A stretch of DNA of 64,000 bases from Psychromarinibacter halotolerans. Its GTDB lineage: Bacteria; Pseudomonadota; Alphaproteobacteria; Rhodobacterales; Rhodobacteraceae. This document shows positions 15,928 through 25,232 of the stretch, in pieces. Made by a program: the position numbers and the translations under genes. The notes beneath the pieces were generated by a model. It made no database searches. It had not been told where the DNA came from and saw only the letters and a list, made by a program, of their open reading frames with translations. The first letter of the stretch is position 1. Each line of letters begins with the position of its first letter. Where the stretch lies: the NCBI RefSeq assembly GCF_029168315.1, contig NZ_JARGYD010000008.1, positions 124,001 to 188,000 of the forward strand. Reading direction: 5' to 3'.

Positions 15928-16050
15928 CGTCTGGTTCCTCCCTTACGTGCCCGGTTCAATACTTCCCCAGCGTCCCCTTATGTTTCAATAAGAAATCCCC
16001 GACGGTCTCTCGCGTGATCCACATTTGGCGGGAAACCGTCGAAACACGTC

Positions 16051-17070
16051 TCAGGCGTCCGCACCGACCCGGACCAGCTGCTTGCCGAAGTTGCCCCCCT
16101 TCAGCATATCGAGAAACGCCTGCGGCGCAGCCTCCAGCCCCTCGGCCACGGACTCGCGATAGTGCAGGTCCCCGCCGCCCACCAGCGGGCCGACCTCGTC
16201 AAGGAACGGCTGCAGCTTGTCGGCGTGGTCGAACACAAGGAACCCCTGCACGCGCAGGCGCTTGGTCAGGATGGTGCGCCAGACCGGCGGCAGGGTCGGC
16301 GGGTCCTGCAACCCTTCGGGTGAATACCACGCCACCATGCCGCAGATCGCGATGCGGCCGTCTTGGTTCATCCGGGGCAGCACGGCCTCCAGCACCTTGC
16401 CGCCAACGTTCTCGAAATAGCAGTCCACCCCCTGCGGCGTCAGGGCTTCCAGTTCTTGCGCAAGGTCCGGGTCGCGGTGGTCAAGGCAGACGTCATAGCC
16501 AAGGTTCTCGACCGCATAGGCGCATTTCTCGGACCCGCCCGCGATGCCGACGGTCTTCAACCCGGCCCGCTTGGCCAGTTGCCCCGCGACGCCCCCGACC
16601 GCGCCCGTTGCGGCGCCGACGACCAGCGTCTCGCCGCGCTGCATCTTCAGGATCTCGTTCAGACCGACCCACGCCGTCTGGCCCGGCATCCCCAGCACGC
16701 CCAGCGCGGTCGAGACCGGGGCAAGATCCGGGTCCAGCTTGCGCGCCTCGGCCCCCCGCACGATACCGTGGGTCGTCCAGCCGATCCGGGCCAGCACGAT
16801 GTCGCCCGCCACGAACCGGGGATCGCGGCTTTCGGTGACCTCGGCCACGACCTCGCCCGTCATCACCTCGCCGATCTCGGTCGCGGCGGCATAGGACGGC
16901 CCGTCGTTCATGCGGCCGCGCATGTAGGGGTCCAGCGACAGCCAGATGGTGCGCAGCCCAAGTTCGCCGTCTTCGGGCGCGGGGATCTGCGCGGTCTCGG
17001 TGCGGAAATCGTCAAGGGTCGCGTCGCCCTTCGGACGGCTGGCAAGTACGATACGAGTGGCGGTGGTCAT
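16051..17070 (-). CDS. NADP-dependent MDR oxidoreductase (leukotriene B4 dehydrogenase/CurA type)
   Basis: 339-residue zinc-free medium-chain reductase of the family that includes curcumin reductase CurA and prostaglandin reductase. Diagnostic features are LSLDPYMRGRM near residue 45, LGVLGMPGQTAWVGL near 125, the nucleotide-binding VGAATGAVGGVAGQLAKRAG near 150 and VDCYFENVGG near 215. AGGAGG lies upstream of the ATG. An open frame continues far upstream antisense to matB, but this is a high-GC artefact. Divergent from matB, about 115 bp apart. Confidence 0.9.
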   Translation of the reverse strand: MTTATRIVLASRPKGDATLDDFRTETAQIPAPEDGELGLRTIWLSLDPYMRGRMNDGPSYAAATEIGEVMTGEVVAEVTESRDPRFVAGDIVLARIGWTTHGIVRGAEARKLDPDLAPVSTALGVLGMPGQTAWVGLNEILKMQRGETLVVGAATGAVGGVAGQLAKRAGLKTVGIAGGSEKCAYAVENLGYDVCLDHRDPDLAQELEALTPQGVDCYFENVGGKVLEAVLPRMNQDGRIAICGMVAWYSPEGLQDPPTLPPVWRTILTKRLRVQGFLVFDHADKLQPFLDEVGPLVGGGDLHYRESVAEGLEAAPQAFLDMLKGGNFGKQLVRVGADA

Positions 17071-17184
17071 GGTGCTGTCCTCCTGTGCTGGCATCAGCCT
17101 AGCCCGGCGGGTTGCCTTGCCAAGGGCTTTACGCACGACGCCGGATGGCGGATACCCAAACACGCAGGTGAAGGGAGAGGAACC

Positions 17185-18702
17185 ATGCCAAATCCGTTGT
17201 ACGACAGGCTGTTCGGGCGCTACGCCGGACAGCAGACGCCGTTCCTGCACCTGCCCGACGGGTCGGTGATCGCGCACGACGCCTTCCTGCGGATGGCCGC
17301 CCGGTTCGCCCACGCGCTGACGGCGCAGGGGCTGACCCCCGGCGACCGGCTGGCCGTGCAGCTGGCGAAATCGCCCGAGATGCTGGCCGTCTATGCCGCC
17401 TGCGCGCAGGCCGGGATCATCTTCCTGCCGCTGAACACCGCCTATACCGCCGCCGAGGTCGATTACTTCGTCGGCAATTCGGGCGCGAAGCTGGTGTTGT
17501 GCGACACCGCCGCCGAAGCCGCGCTTGTCCCCGTCTGCGCGGCGCACGGCGCGGCCCTGATGACGCTGGACGGCGACGGCACCGGCAGCTTCGCCGACGC
17601 GGCACAAGGCCTGCCCGAGACGTTCGACACCGTCGATCGTAGTGCCGACGATCTTGCCGCGTTCCTGTACACCTCGGGCACCACGGGCCGGTCCAAGGGG
17701 GCGATGCTGTCGCAAGAGAACCTGCTGTCGAACAGCGCCACGCTGGCTCAGGTCTGGCGGTTCACCGAAGACGATGTGCTGCTGCACGCGCTGCCGATCT
17801 TCCACACCCACGGGCTGTTCGTCGCGACCAACGTCACGCTGCTGGCGGGCGGGTCGATGATTTTCCTGCCGAAGTTCGACACCGACACCGTGATCGCCAA
17901 CCTGCCGAAGGCGACGGCGATGATGGGCGTGCCGACGTTCTACACCCGTCTGCTGGACGACCCACGCTTCGACCGCGACCTTGTCGGCCACTTCCGGCTG
18001 TTCGTGTCGGGCTCTGCCCCCCTGCTGGCCGAGACGCACCGCCAGTTCGAGGACCGCACCGGGCACCGCATCCTTGAACGTTACGGGATGACCGAAACCA
18101 ACATGAACACCTCGAACCCGTATGACGGCGACCGCCGCGCGGGCACCGTGGGACCGGCCCTGCCCGGGGTGGAACTGAAGGTGACCGACCCCGAAACCGG
18201 GGCCGAACTGCCAAGGGGCGAGATCGGGATGATCGAGGTGCGCGGGGCCAACGTGTTCCAAGGCTATTGGCAGATGCCCGAAAAGACGAAGGAGGAACTG
18301 CGCGAGGACGGGTTCTTCATCACCGGCGACCTTGGGCTGGTCGAGCCTGACGGCTATGTCACCATCGTCGGGCGCGGCAAGGACCTGATCATTTCGGGCG
18401 GGTTCAACATCTATCCGAAAGAGATCGAGCTGGTGCTGGACGATCTTCCCGGCGTCAAGGAAAGCGCGGTCGTCGGCGCGCCGCATCCCGATTTCGGGGA
18501 AAGCGTGGTGGCGGTTCTGGTGCCCGAGACGGGTGCCACGCTGGACCACGCCTTGGTCGCGCCGGCGCTGGCCGACCGGCTGGCGAAGTTCAAGCAGCCG
18601 CGCCATGTCGCGGTGGTGGACGCCCTGCCCCGGAACACGATGGGCAAGGTGCAAAAGAACGTCCTGCGCGACCAGTTCGCGGGGGTCTTCACCGATGGCT
18701 GA
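17185..18702 (+). CDS. matB: malonyl-CoA synthetase
   Basis: 505-residue ANL ligase that forms malonyl-CoA from malonate, CoA and ATP. The N-terminus (NPLYDRLFGRYAG) and length match MatB. Motifs: LYTSGTTGRSKGAM near residue 160, ERYGMTETNMNTSNPYDG near 298 (the family-typical malonate-binding neighbourhood), GFFITGDLG near 373, GRGKDLIISGGFNIYPKEIE near 395 and the catalytic Lys in NTMGKVQKN near 490. GGGAGAGG precedes the ATG. The stop overlaps the start of the next gene by 8 bp. No malonate decarboxylase or transporter is adjacent. Confidence 0.9.
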   Translation: MPNPLYDRLFGRYAGQQTPFLHLPDGSVIAHDAFLRMAARFAHALTAQGLTPGDRLAVQLAKSPEMLAVYAACAQAGIIFLPLNTAYTAAEVDYFVGNSGAKLVLCDTAAEAALVPVCAAHGAALMTLDGDGTGSFADAAQGLPETFDTVDRSADDLAAFLYTSGTTGRSKGAMLSQENLLSNSATLAQVWRFTEDDVLLHALPIFHTHGLFVATNVTLLAGGSMIFLPKFDTDTVIANLPKATAMMGVPTFYTRLLDDPRFDRDLVGHFRLFVSGSAPLLAETHRQFEDRTGHRILERYGMTETNMNTSNPYDGDRRAGTVGPALPGVELKVTDPETGAELPRGEIGMIEVRGANVFQGYWQMPEKTKEELREDGFFITGDLGLVEPDGYVTIVGRGKDLIISGGFNIYPKEIELVLDDLPGVKESAVVGAPHPDFGESVVAVLVPETGATLDHALVAPALADRLAKFKQPRHVAVVDALPRNTMGKVQKNVLRDQFAGVFTDG

Positions 18703-19534
18703 GCCGCACAGCACCGTTGTGCTGCACGACGTGGCGACGGGCCGAGAAGAGATCGCCTTCGAAACCGACGCGCTGATCGAGGCGCCGAACTGGTCGCCCT
18801 GCGGCAGCTTCCTGATCGTCAACGGCGACGGACACCTGTTCCGGCTGGACTTGGACGGGACACGGGCGCTGCAGCGGATCGACACCGGCGACCTGCGCAG
18901 CCTGAACAACGATCACGGCATCTCGCCCGATGGGACGACGCTGGTGGTCAGCGAAAGCCCTGCGCGCGGCACCTCGGTGATCTACCGTCTGCCCATCGGC
19001 GGCGGCACGCCCGAGCGGGTGACCGATCTGGCGCCGTCCTATTATCACGGCTGGTCGCCCGACGGCCTGACGCTGACCTACACCGCGCGGCGCGACGGCG
19101 TGTTCCAGATCGCGACCTGCCCGCTGGCCGGCGGCGCCGAGACGGTGCTGACCCAAGGCCCCGGCCACCGAGACGGCCCGGACTATACCCCGGACGGGCA
19201 ATGGATCTGGTTCAACTCGGACCACCACGGCGGGCTGCCCGAGCTTTGGCGCATCCGCACCGACGGCAGCGGGCTGGAACGGATGACGGACGACGGCCGC
19301 GTGAACTGGTTCCCGCACCCGTCGCCGGACGGCAAGCTGGTCCTGTTCCTCGCCTACCCGCCCCACGTCGAGGGGCACCCGCGCGGCGAGGATGTGGAAC
19401 TGAAGCTGATGCCGTCAAACGGCGGCGCGCCGTGGACGGTTGCGGCGTTCCACGGCGGTCAGGGGTCGATCAACGTGCCGAACTGGGCGCCGGACGGGGC
19501 ACGGTTCGCCTATGTCCGGTACGAAAAGGAATAG
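18695..19534 (+). CDS. TolB-like PD40 beta-propeller protein, no signal peptide
   Basis: 279 residues with five visible WD40-like PD40 blades, each with the SPDG/TPDG/APDG core (ISPDGTTLVVSE, WSPDGLTLTYTA, YTPDGQWIWFNS, PSPDGKLVLFLA, WAPDGARFAYV). Unlike TolB it has neither a signal peptide nor the N-terminal TolB domain, so it is likely cytoplasmic. It overlaps matB by 8 bp, so it is co-translated with a malonyl-CoA synthetase, an unexplained pairing. Function unknown. Confidence 0.82.
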   Translation: MAEPHSTVVLHDVATGREEIAFETDALIEAPNWSPCGSFLIVNGDGHLFRLDLDGTRALQRIDTGDLRSLNNDHGISPDGTTLVVSESPARGTSVIYRLPIGGGTPERVTDLAPSYYHGWSPDGLTLTYTARRDGVFQIATCPLAGGAETVLTQGPGHRDGPDYTPDGQWIWFNSDHHGGLPELWRIRTDGSGLERMTDDGRVNWFPHPSPDGKLVLFLAYPPHVEGHPRGEDVELKLMPSNGGAPWTVAAFHGGQGSINVPNWAPDGARFAYVRYEKE

Positions 19535-19547
19535 CGGCGCACGGCCC

Positions 19548-19949
19548 CTACTGAAGCACGTCACCGCGCTGGTATTCTGCCCACTCGACGGTTCCGTCGT
19601 CATAGGTCAGCTCGATCCGCAGTTTCTCGACCGACTTCAGCGGGAACGTCGTGAACGGCAGGCGGTCGGCGGGGATGTCCGAGAACGCCTCGTCCCCTTC
19701 GCAGGGCGGCGTCTCCCACACGGCGGGTTTGCCTTCGTTGATCACGTAACGGATCTGGTCGATGCCGCAGCGGTAGACCTCGAGCATCGTGAAATACAGC
19801 AGGTCCTGCCCCTCGTACTCGCGCAGCGACACCCACTGCGGCTTGATCATCTTCAGGATCGGTTTGACCTGTTCGGCCGAGTCGAACTGTGCCTGCGCGG
19901 GCGCCACGCCAAAAACTGCCGCGGCCAGCGCCGCCATGATGATCCGCAT
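19548..19949 (-). CDS. exported protein of unknown function
   Basis: 133 residues with a clear signal peptide (residues 1-20, ending APAQA-QF). The mature 113 residues are acidic with two Cys (VYRCGID and PPCEGD) that may form a disulfide. I do not recognise a domain. Convergent with the propeller gene and divergent from the glycosyltransferase-like gene at 20033. Confidence 0.75.
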   Translation of the reverse strand: MRIIMAALAAAVFGVAPAQAQFDSAEQVKPILKMIKPQWVSLREYEGQDLLYFTMLEVYRCGIDQIRYVINEGKPAVWETPPCEGDEAFSDIPADRLPFTTFPLKSVEKLRIELTYDDGTVEWAEYQRGDVLQ

Positions 19950-20032
19950 CGAAAACCTCCTGCTTCAATTCATTCTTCCGGGAAACCCGCTTCCCGCCTA
20001 TAGTCCGCCCAAAACGGGCAGGTAGCAGTAAT

Positions 20033-21037
20033 ATGGCGAAAAAGCCGGAAGAACGCCAAGCGTTCAACGTGATGATCGTCGGGCAGGACGGCCGTCTGGG
20101 CTATGAAGCGGCGCTGTTCGCCGCCAGCCTGCGCCAGTCCGACCCGGGTTTTGCCGGTCGCCTGTTCGTCGCGGAACCCCAGCCCGGCCCGTTGTGGAAA
20201 AGCGATCCGCGCATCTCCTCGCCCGAGCTTCGCGCCCTGCTAGCCGACTTGGACGCCGAGATCGTGCCATTCGAAAGCCGCAGCTTCGGGTCGCGCTATC
20301 CGCAGGGCAACAAGATCGAGGGCCTGTTCGCCCTGCCCAAGGGCGAGCCCTTCGTGTTCTTCGACACCGACACCTTGGTCACCGGGCCGCTGTCGTCGGT
20401 GCCCTTCGACTTCGACCGGCCCTGCGCGTCGCTTCGGCGCGAAGGCACCTGGCCGCAGCCCGAACTGTACGGGCCCGGCTATCACCAGATCTGGCAGTCG
20501 CTTTACGACAAGTTCGGCCTGGACATGGGCCCCACCGTCGATGCGACCGAGCCAGAGGAATACTGGCAGCGGTTCATGTATTTCAACGCGGGCTTTTTCT
20601 TCTACGCCTGCCCGCACGCCTTCGGCCGCCTGTTCCACGACTATGCCGTCGCGGTGCGCGACGATCCTCCGCGTGAACTTGTCGGGCAGGAAATGATGCC
20701 GTGGCTGGACCAGATCGTGCTGCCGCTGGTGATCCACGCGCTTGGCGGCGCGCGCCAGACGATCCCCGACGGTCTGCTGGACGGCTCTGTGACCTGTCAC
20801 TATCGCCTGCTGCCGCTGCTTTACGCGCGCGAGGCGGACGCGGTGATCAAGGTGCTGGAAAGCGTCGCGGCGCCGAACCGGGTGAAGAAGGTGCTGAAGG
20901 AATACGATCCGATCAAGCGGATGGTGTTCCAGCGGAAGGGCGAGAAGGTGCGCGCATTGTTCGATCAGGACAACCTTCCCCGGCGCGAGCAGGTGATCCG
21001 CAACCGGATCAAGAAGGAAAAGTTGTGGATGCGCTGA
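20033..21037 (+). CDS. glycosyltransferase-like protein
   Basis: 334 residues. An N-terminal Rossmann-like half (NVMIVGQDGRLGYEAALFAASLR) is followed near residue 103 by FVFFDTDTLVTG, which resembles the DxD metal/nucleotide-sugar motif of GT-A glycosyltransferases. The middle contains YFNAGFFFYACPHAFG, like the acceptor region of GT8-type enzymes. The C-terminal 60 residues are very basic (VKKVLKEYDPIKRMVFQRK, RNRIKKEKLWMR). There is no signal peptide or membrane helix. The GT call is an inference from these motifs; donor and acceptor are unknown. Confidence 0.65.
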   Translation: MAKKPEERQAFNVMIVGQDGRLGYEAALFAASLRQSDPGFAGRLFVAEPQPGPLWKSDPRISSPELRALLADLDAEIVPFESRSFGSRYPQGNKIEGLFALPKGEPFVFFDTDTLVTGPLSSVPFDFDRPCASLRREGTWPQPELYGPGYHQIWQSLYDKFGLDMGPTVDATEPEEYWQRFMYFNAGFFFYACPHAFGRLFHDYAVAVRDDPPRELVGQEMMPWLDQIVLPLVIHALGGARQTIPDGLLDGSVTCHYRLLPLLYAREADAVIKVLESVAAPNRVKKVLKEYDPIKRMVFQRKGEKVRALFDQDNLPRREQVIRNRIKKEKLWMR

Positions 21038-21104
21038 GACCGCCAAAGGCCCAGCGCGGAGTGGCGGGCCGGTAAGCGCGTCACGCGCCCCCGGCCCTGC
21101 CGGA

Positions 21105-21755
21105 TCAGAAGTTGTAGGTCACGCCAAGGCTGATGAACGGCACGACCGAGAAGTCGTCCAGATCGTCCTGATAGTCCTGGATGTCAGCCTCGAAATCGGC
21201 CTGTGCGCTGGCCGACAGCTGGTCCTGGCCCTGGGTCTCGATCTCGTACTGGGTGAACCGCGCGCCGCCTTCGACCACAAGACCCCAGCTGTCGTTGAAC
21301 ATGTGGCGATAGCCGATCGCCAGTACCGGCGAGACGTTGTTCTTCGCACGCACCGTGCCGGTGATGTCGCCTGCCAGCGACTCTCCGTCGATGGTGGGGG
21401 CGACCATGATGGCGTCGGCTTCGTACCCGCCAAAGGCCAGACCGCCGGACAGACGGAAGCCCGTGCCCATCACGTAGTAGTCCGCCATGACGGCGACCGA
21501 GGAAAACGACAGGTCGGTGTCGACGTCGTTATCATCGTATTCGTAGGTGTCGCTGAAATTGCCGAAGTACAGCGGCGTCCGCAGGTGGACGTCACGGTGC
21601 AGCTGAAAGTCCGGGGCGATGAAGACGCCAAGTGTCGAAACACCCGCTTCCAGTCCGAAGGACGACATGTCCTGAGCGGCGGCCTGCCCGGTCATGGCTG
21701 CCGTGGAAAGGGTGACCGAGGCGACAAGTGCTGCGGCGCTGCGGGTGAAATTCAT
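21105..21755 (-). CDS. outer-membrane beta-barrel protein
   Basis: 216 residues; signal peptide 1-27 (TGQAAAQ-D). The mature protein shows alternating hydrophobic strands typical of an 8-strand barrel (for example FSSVAVMADYYVMGTGFRLSGG and WGLVVEGGARFTQYEIE), an acidic extracellular loop (YEYDDNDVDTD), and it ends in the terminal-strand pattern ISLGVTYNF with C-terminal Phe, the signal for BAM-mediated insertion. A strong inverted repeat lies upstream (21826-21850). Confidence 0.82.
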   Translation of the reverse strand: MNFTRSAAALVASVTLSTAAMTGQAAAQDMSSFGLEAGVSTLGVFIAPDFQLHRDVHLRTPLYFGNFSDTYEYDDNDVDTDLSFSSVAVMADYYVMGTGFRLSGGLAFGGYEADAIMVAPTIDGESLAGDITGTVRAKNNVSPVLAIGYRHMFNDSWGLVVEGGARFTQYEIETQGQDQLSASAQADFEADIQDYQDDLDDFSVVPFISLGVTYNF

Positions 21756-21825
21756 GCTCTGCTATCCTCTGTGGGGCCGACGCGGCCCGGTCTTGATTGA
21801 AGGCAGAGTATCAACAGAAGGTTAA

Positions 21826-21850
21826 TTTCCGCTAAGCGACGTAGCGGAAA
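21826..21850. promoter_or_regulatory. perfect inverted repeat upstream of the outer-membrane protein gene
   Basis: TTTCCGCTA (21826-21834) and TAGCGGAAA (21842-21850) are perfect 9-bp arms around a 7-nt spacer. It lies about 70-95 bp upstream of the omp start and may be an operator or a 5'-UTR hairpin. A nearby TTAA-N5-TTAA pattern (around 21856-21868) resembles but does not match the CtrA spacing. Confidence 0.4.
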
Positions 21851-21907
21851 GAAAGTTAACATGGTTAAGCGTTACTTCCGTGCAACGCCAAGTTGTCAAC
21901 TTTACGT

Positions 21908-21932
21908 CCGGGGCCGCGGAAAACGGCCCCGG
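21908..21932 (-). terminator. GC-rich hairpin at the malic enzyme 3' end
   Basis: CCGGGGCCG (21908-21916) pairs with CGGCCCCGG (21924-21932) around a 7-nt loop, about 30 bp past the malic enzyme stop. There is no clear T-tract after the stem on the minus strand, so it may be a weak or Rho-assisted terminator or an mRNA 3' stabiliser. Confidence 0.45.
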
Positions 21933-21961
21933 CGTGTCAAATCGAAGGTCGCGCGAAGGAC

Positions 21962-24241
21962 TTAGCCGTAATAGGCGACCGGCGTCCCCGCCAAAGCGGA
22001 CATGTTGAGAAGACCGCGCGCGGTGATCGACGGCGTCACAACGTGGGCGCGATTCCCCATGCCCATCAGGATCGGCCCGACTTCCAGCCCGCCGGCCTTC
22101 ATCTTCAGCACGTTCCGCACCCCAGAGGCCGCGTCGGAAGACGCGAAGATCAGCACGTTCGCCGCGCCATCGAACCGCGAGCCGGGAAGCAGGCGGTCGC
22201 GCAGGGTCTGGTCCAGCGCGCTGTCGACGTGCATCTCTCCCTCGAACGCGAAATCGACCTGCTGTTCTTCAAGCAGTTCCATCGCCCGCCGCATCCGCAG
22301 ACCGCTTTCGCTGTCCAGACTGCCGAACTGCGAATGCGAACACAGCGCGATCTTCGGTTCGATCCCGAACCGGCGGACGTGGCGCGCCGCGCCGATCGCC
22401 GTTTCGCAGATCTCTTCCGCCGTGGGCTGCTGGTGAACCTGCGTGTCCGCGATGAACAGCGGGCCGTCTTCAAGGATCATCAGCGACAGCGCGCCCACCG
22501 GGTGCAGCTTGTGGTCCGCCAGCACCTGACGGATGTAGTTCAGGTGCCAGCCAAACTGGCCGAAGGTGCCGCAGATCAGGCTGTCCGCCTCGCCCCGGGC
22601 CACCATGACCGACGCAATGGCCGTGGTGTTCGTGCGCATGATCGCACGCGCCAGATCGGGGGTGACACCGCGACGGGCCATGACCTGGTGATAGGTTTCC
22701 CAGTACTCGCGATAGCGCGGGTCGTTTTCGGGGTTCACAAGGTCAAAGTCGCGGCCCGGCCGGATCGCAAGGCCGGCCCGTTCGCAGCGCGCCTCGATCA
22801 CCTCGGGGCGGCCGATCAGGATCGGCGTGTCGGTGGTTTCCTCGATCATCGCGCTGGCCGCACGCAGGACGCGCTCGTCCTCGCCCTCGGCGAACACGAT
22901 GGACCGGCGTGCCGTCGCCGCCGCTTGGAACACCGGACGCATGATCAGGGCGGACCGGAACACCGACCCGTCCAGCCGCGCCTTGTAGGCCGCGATATCC
23001 TCCAGTGGCCGCGTCGCGACGCCCGACTCCATCGCCGCCTTCGCCACGGCCGATGCCACCACGCCGATCAGGCGCGGGTCGAACGGCTTGGGGATCAGGT
23101 AGTCGGCGCCAAAGCTCAGTTGTTCGCCCTGGTAGGCTGCCGCCGCCTCTGCCGAGGTGGTGGCGCGGGCCAGTGCCGCGATGCCCTCGATGCAGGCGAT
23201 CTGCATCTCGTCGTTGATCTCGGTCGCGCCGACGTCCAGCGCGCCCCGGAAGATGAACGGGAAGCACAGCACGTTGTTGACCTGGTTCGGATAATCCGAC
23301 CGCCCCGTCGCGATGATCGCGTCGGGCGATACCGCGCGCGCGTCCTCGGGCAGGATTTCCGGCGTGGGGTTGGCCAGCGCGAAGATGACCGGACGGTCGG
23401 CCATCTTGGCCACCATGTCCGGCTTCAGCACGTTCGGCCCGGACAGGCCAAGGAACAGGTCGGCGCCGTCGATCACCTCGTCCAGCGTGCGCAGGTCGCT
23501 GTCCTGCGCGTATTCGGCCTTTTGCGGGTTCATGTCCTCGGTCCGGCCCTTGTAGACCAGCCCGTGAATGTCGCACAGCCACACGTTCTCGCGCTTGACG
23601 CCCAGCTTCAGCAGCATGTTCAGGCAGGCGATGCCCGCCGCGCCGCCGCCGGTCGAGACGATCTTGATATCCTCGAACGCCTTGCCGGCCACCTCCAGCG
23701 CGTTGGTCGCCGCCGCGCCCACCACGATGGCGGTGCCGTGCTGGTCGTCATGAAACACCGGGATGTTCATCCGCTCGCGGCACAGCTTCTCGACGATGAA
23801 ACAGTCGGGCGCCTTGATGTCTTCAAGGTTGATCGCGCCGAAGGTCGGTTCCAGCGCGCAGACGATGTCGGCCAGCTTTTCGGGATCGGATTCATTCAGT
23901 TCAAGGTCGAAGCAGTCGATGTTCGCGAACTTCTTGAAAAGAACCGCCTTGCCCTCCATCACCGGCTTGGACGCAAGCCCGCCGATGTTGCCAAGCCCAA
24001 GAACCGCGGTGCCGTTCGACACCACCGCCACAAGGTTGCCCTTGGCGGTATAGCGGCTGGCGGCCTGCGGGTCGGCCTTGATCTCTAGACAGGCCTCGGC
24101 CACGCCGGGGCTGTAGGCAAGCGACAAGTCGCGCCCGTTCGCCAGCGGCTTGGTCGCGCGGACCTCCAGCTTCCCCGGCTTCGGGTTCTCATGGTAATGC
24201 AGCGCCGTCTGGCGGAACGCGTCTCTGTGTTGGTCTGACAC
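21962..24241 (-). CDS. maeB: NADP-dependent malic enzyme with phosphotransacetylase-like domain
   Basis: 759 residues; decarboxylates malate to pyruvate, producing NADPH. The malic N-terminal domain (about 1-160) has SLAYSPGVAEAC and NGTAVLGLGNIG. The NAD(P)-binding domain (160-420) has CFIVEKLCRERMNIPVFHDDQHGTA and the VSTGGGAAGIACL Rossmann motif. The C-terminal 330 residues resemble phosphate acetyltransferase, as in other MaeB-type enzymes, where this domain is regarded as regulatory. Monocistronic. Confidence 0.95.
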   Translation of the reverse strand: MSDQHRDAFRQTALHYHENPKPGKLEVRATKPLANGRDLSLAYSPGVAEACLEIKADPQAASRYTAKGNLVAVVSNGTAVLGLGNIGGLASKPVMEGKAVLFKKFANIDCFDLELNESDPEKLADIVCALEPTFGAINLEDIKAPDCFIVEKLCRERMNIPVFHDDQHGTAIVVGAAATNALEVAGKAFEDIKIVSTGGGAAGIACLNMLLKLGVKRENVWLCDIHGLVYKGRTEDMNPQKAEYAQDSDLRTLDEVIDGADLFLGLSGPNVLKPDMVAKMADRPVIFALANPTPEILPEDARAVSPDAIIATGRSDYPNQVNNVLCFPFIFRGALDVGATEINDEMQIACIEGIAALARATTSAEAAAAYQGEQLSFGADYLIPKPFDPRLIGVVASAVAKAAMESGVATRPLEDIAAYKARLDGSVFRSALIMRPVFQAAATARRSIVFAEGEDERVLRAASAMIEETTDTPILIGRPEVIEARCERAGLAIRPGRDFDLVNPENDPRYREYWETYHQVMARRGVTPDLARAIMRTNTTAIASVMVARGEADSLICGTFGQFGWHLNYIRQVLADHKLHPVGALSLMILEDGPLFIADTQVHQQPTAEEICETAIGAARHVRRFGIEPKIALCSHSQFGSLDSESGLRMRRAMELLEEQQVDFAFEGEMHVDSALDQTLRDRLLPGSRFDGAANVLIFASSDAASGVRNVLKMKAGGLEVGPILMGMGNRAHVVTPSITARGLLNMSALAGTPVAYYG

Positions 24242-24355
24242 CTGTCTTCTCCCCGACTTCAGAGTCGCGCGCTGATTAGCGGGAAAATCTCCGGGCTGGA
24301 ATGGCAGAATGCGAAACGGACCCGGCGGCGTCCTCCCTGCCGCCGGGTCCGCCGC

Positions 24356-24568
24356 TTACAGCCGGTCGCGCAGCCGGGCGATCCTGTCCTGCGCCTCGCG
24401 CCGGGTCAGGGTGGCCGCGAAGGGTTCCCCAAGACGGTCGGCAAGCGTCCGCAGTTCCGCAATCTGCAGGTCGGTCATCGGGGCGGCTTCGGCCTTCCGG
24501 TTGGCGGTGTCGAGGAATACGGGCGTGGCGCAGGCCACCACGTCCGCGGGGGTCTTCACATCTGACAT
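24356..24568 (-). CDS. DUF3072 small protein
   Basis: 70 residues, predicted helical and cytoplasmic. The second half MTDLQIAELRTLADRLGEPFAATLTRREAQDRIARL has the DUF3072 pattern (a MTDxQ opening, then GEPF and a TxxEA helix). GGGAGG lies upstream of the ATG. Function unknown. It follows the malic enzyme in the opposite-reading side region and is divergent from the cdd operon. Confidence 0.75.
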   Translation of the reverse strand: MSDVKTPADVVACATPVFLDTANRKAEAAPMTDLQIAELRTLADRLGEPFAATLTRREAQDRIARLRDRL

Positions 24569-24830
24569 TCAACGTCCTCCCAGTCCGTGGGCCAGTATAA
24601 CGCGACGGAAGGATTCGGGCCAAATTTCCATCGGCAATTGTCCGCTGCCGCCCAAGCCCCTGACCGGGCGGGATTTCCAGTCCGCAAAGGCCGCGGTTCG
24701 CCGGACAGGCGCCCAAGGCCGCCGCATCTCGGCCCGCCGTCCGCGACACAGTCGGCCCGCCGCGCGCTTGGGGCTTGCGCTTCCAGCAGCGCCAAAGCAG
24801 GCTTGCCGGAAACGGTACAAGGTCCTGCCC

Positions 24831-25229
24831 ATGCCCCTTCTCGACGACGCCGCCCGTGTGCGCGACAACGCCTACGCCCCCTATTCGAACTTCAAGGTCG
24901 GGGCGGCGCTGCGAACCGCGTCCGGCAAGGTCTTTGTCGGCGTCAACGTCGAGAACGCGGCCTATCCCGAAGGCACCTGCGCGGAAGCCGGGGCCATCGC
25001 GGCGATGATCGCCGACGGAGAGTTGGAGATCGTCGAGCTTGCCGTGATCGCGGACGCCCCGCGCCCGGTCGCACCCTGCGGCGGCTGCCGCCAGAAGATC
25101 GCCGAATTCGCCGCCCCGGAGACCGAGGTGACGATGGCCACGACGCGCGGCGCGATGAAGACCATAACGGTGGCCGACCTGCTGCCCGGCGCTTTCGAAA
25201 GCGGCGACATGGAACGGGACAAGGGCTGA
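24831..25229 (+). CDS. cdd: cytidine deaminase
   Basis: 132-residue tetrameric-type zinc enzyme that deaminates cytidine and deoxycytidine. The catalytic motif TCAEAGAIAAM near residue 50 supplies the zinc Cys and Glu, and PCGGCRQKIAEF near 84 the other two zinc Cys residues. It starts a five-gene nucleoside-salvage operon (cdd-deoA-deoB-add-upp) with 3-bp spacing to deoA. The long open frame further upstream is not needed: this ATG fits the family N-terminus. Confidence 0.96.
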   Translation: MPLLDDAARVRDNAYAPYSNFKVGAALRTASGKVFVGVNVENAAYPEGTCAEAGAIAAMIADGELEIVELAVIADAPRPVAPCGGCRQKIAEFAAPETEVTMATTRGAMKTITVADLLPGAFESGDMERDKG

Positions 25230-25232
25230 GCC

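Noticed and set aside
16051..18909. A 952-codon open frame on the minus strand running through the antisense of matB.
   Set aside because: Only residues from 17070 down match a family (MDR reductase, with its own Shine-Dalgarno site). The upstream part is the shadow of matB in GC-rich DNA.
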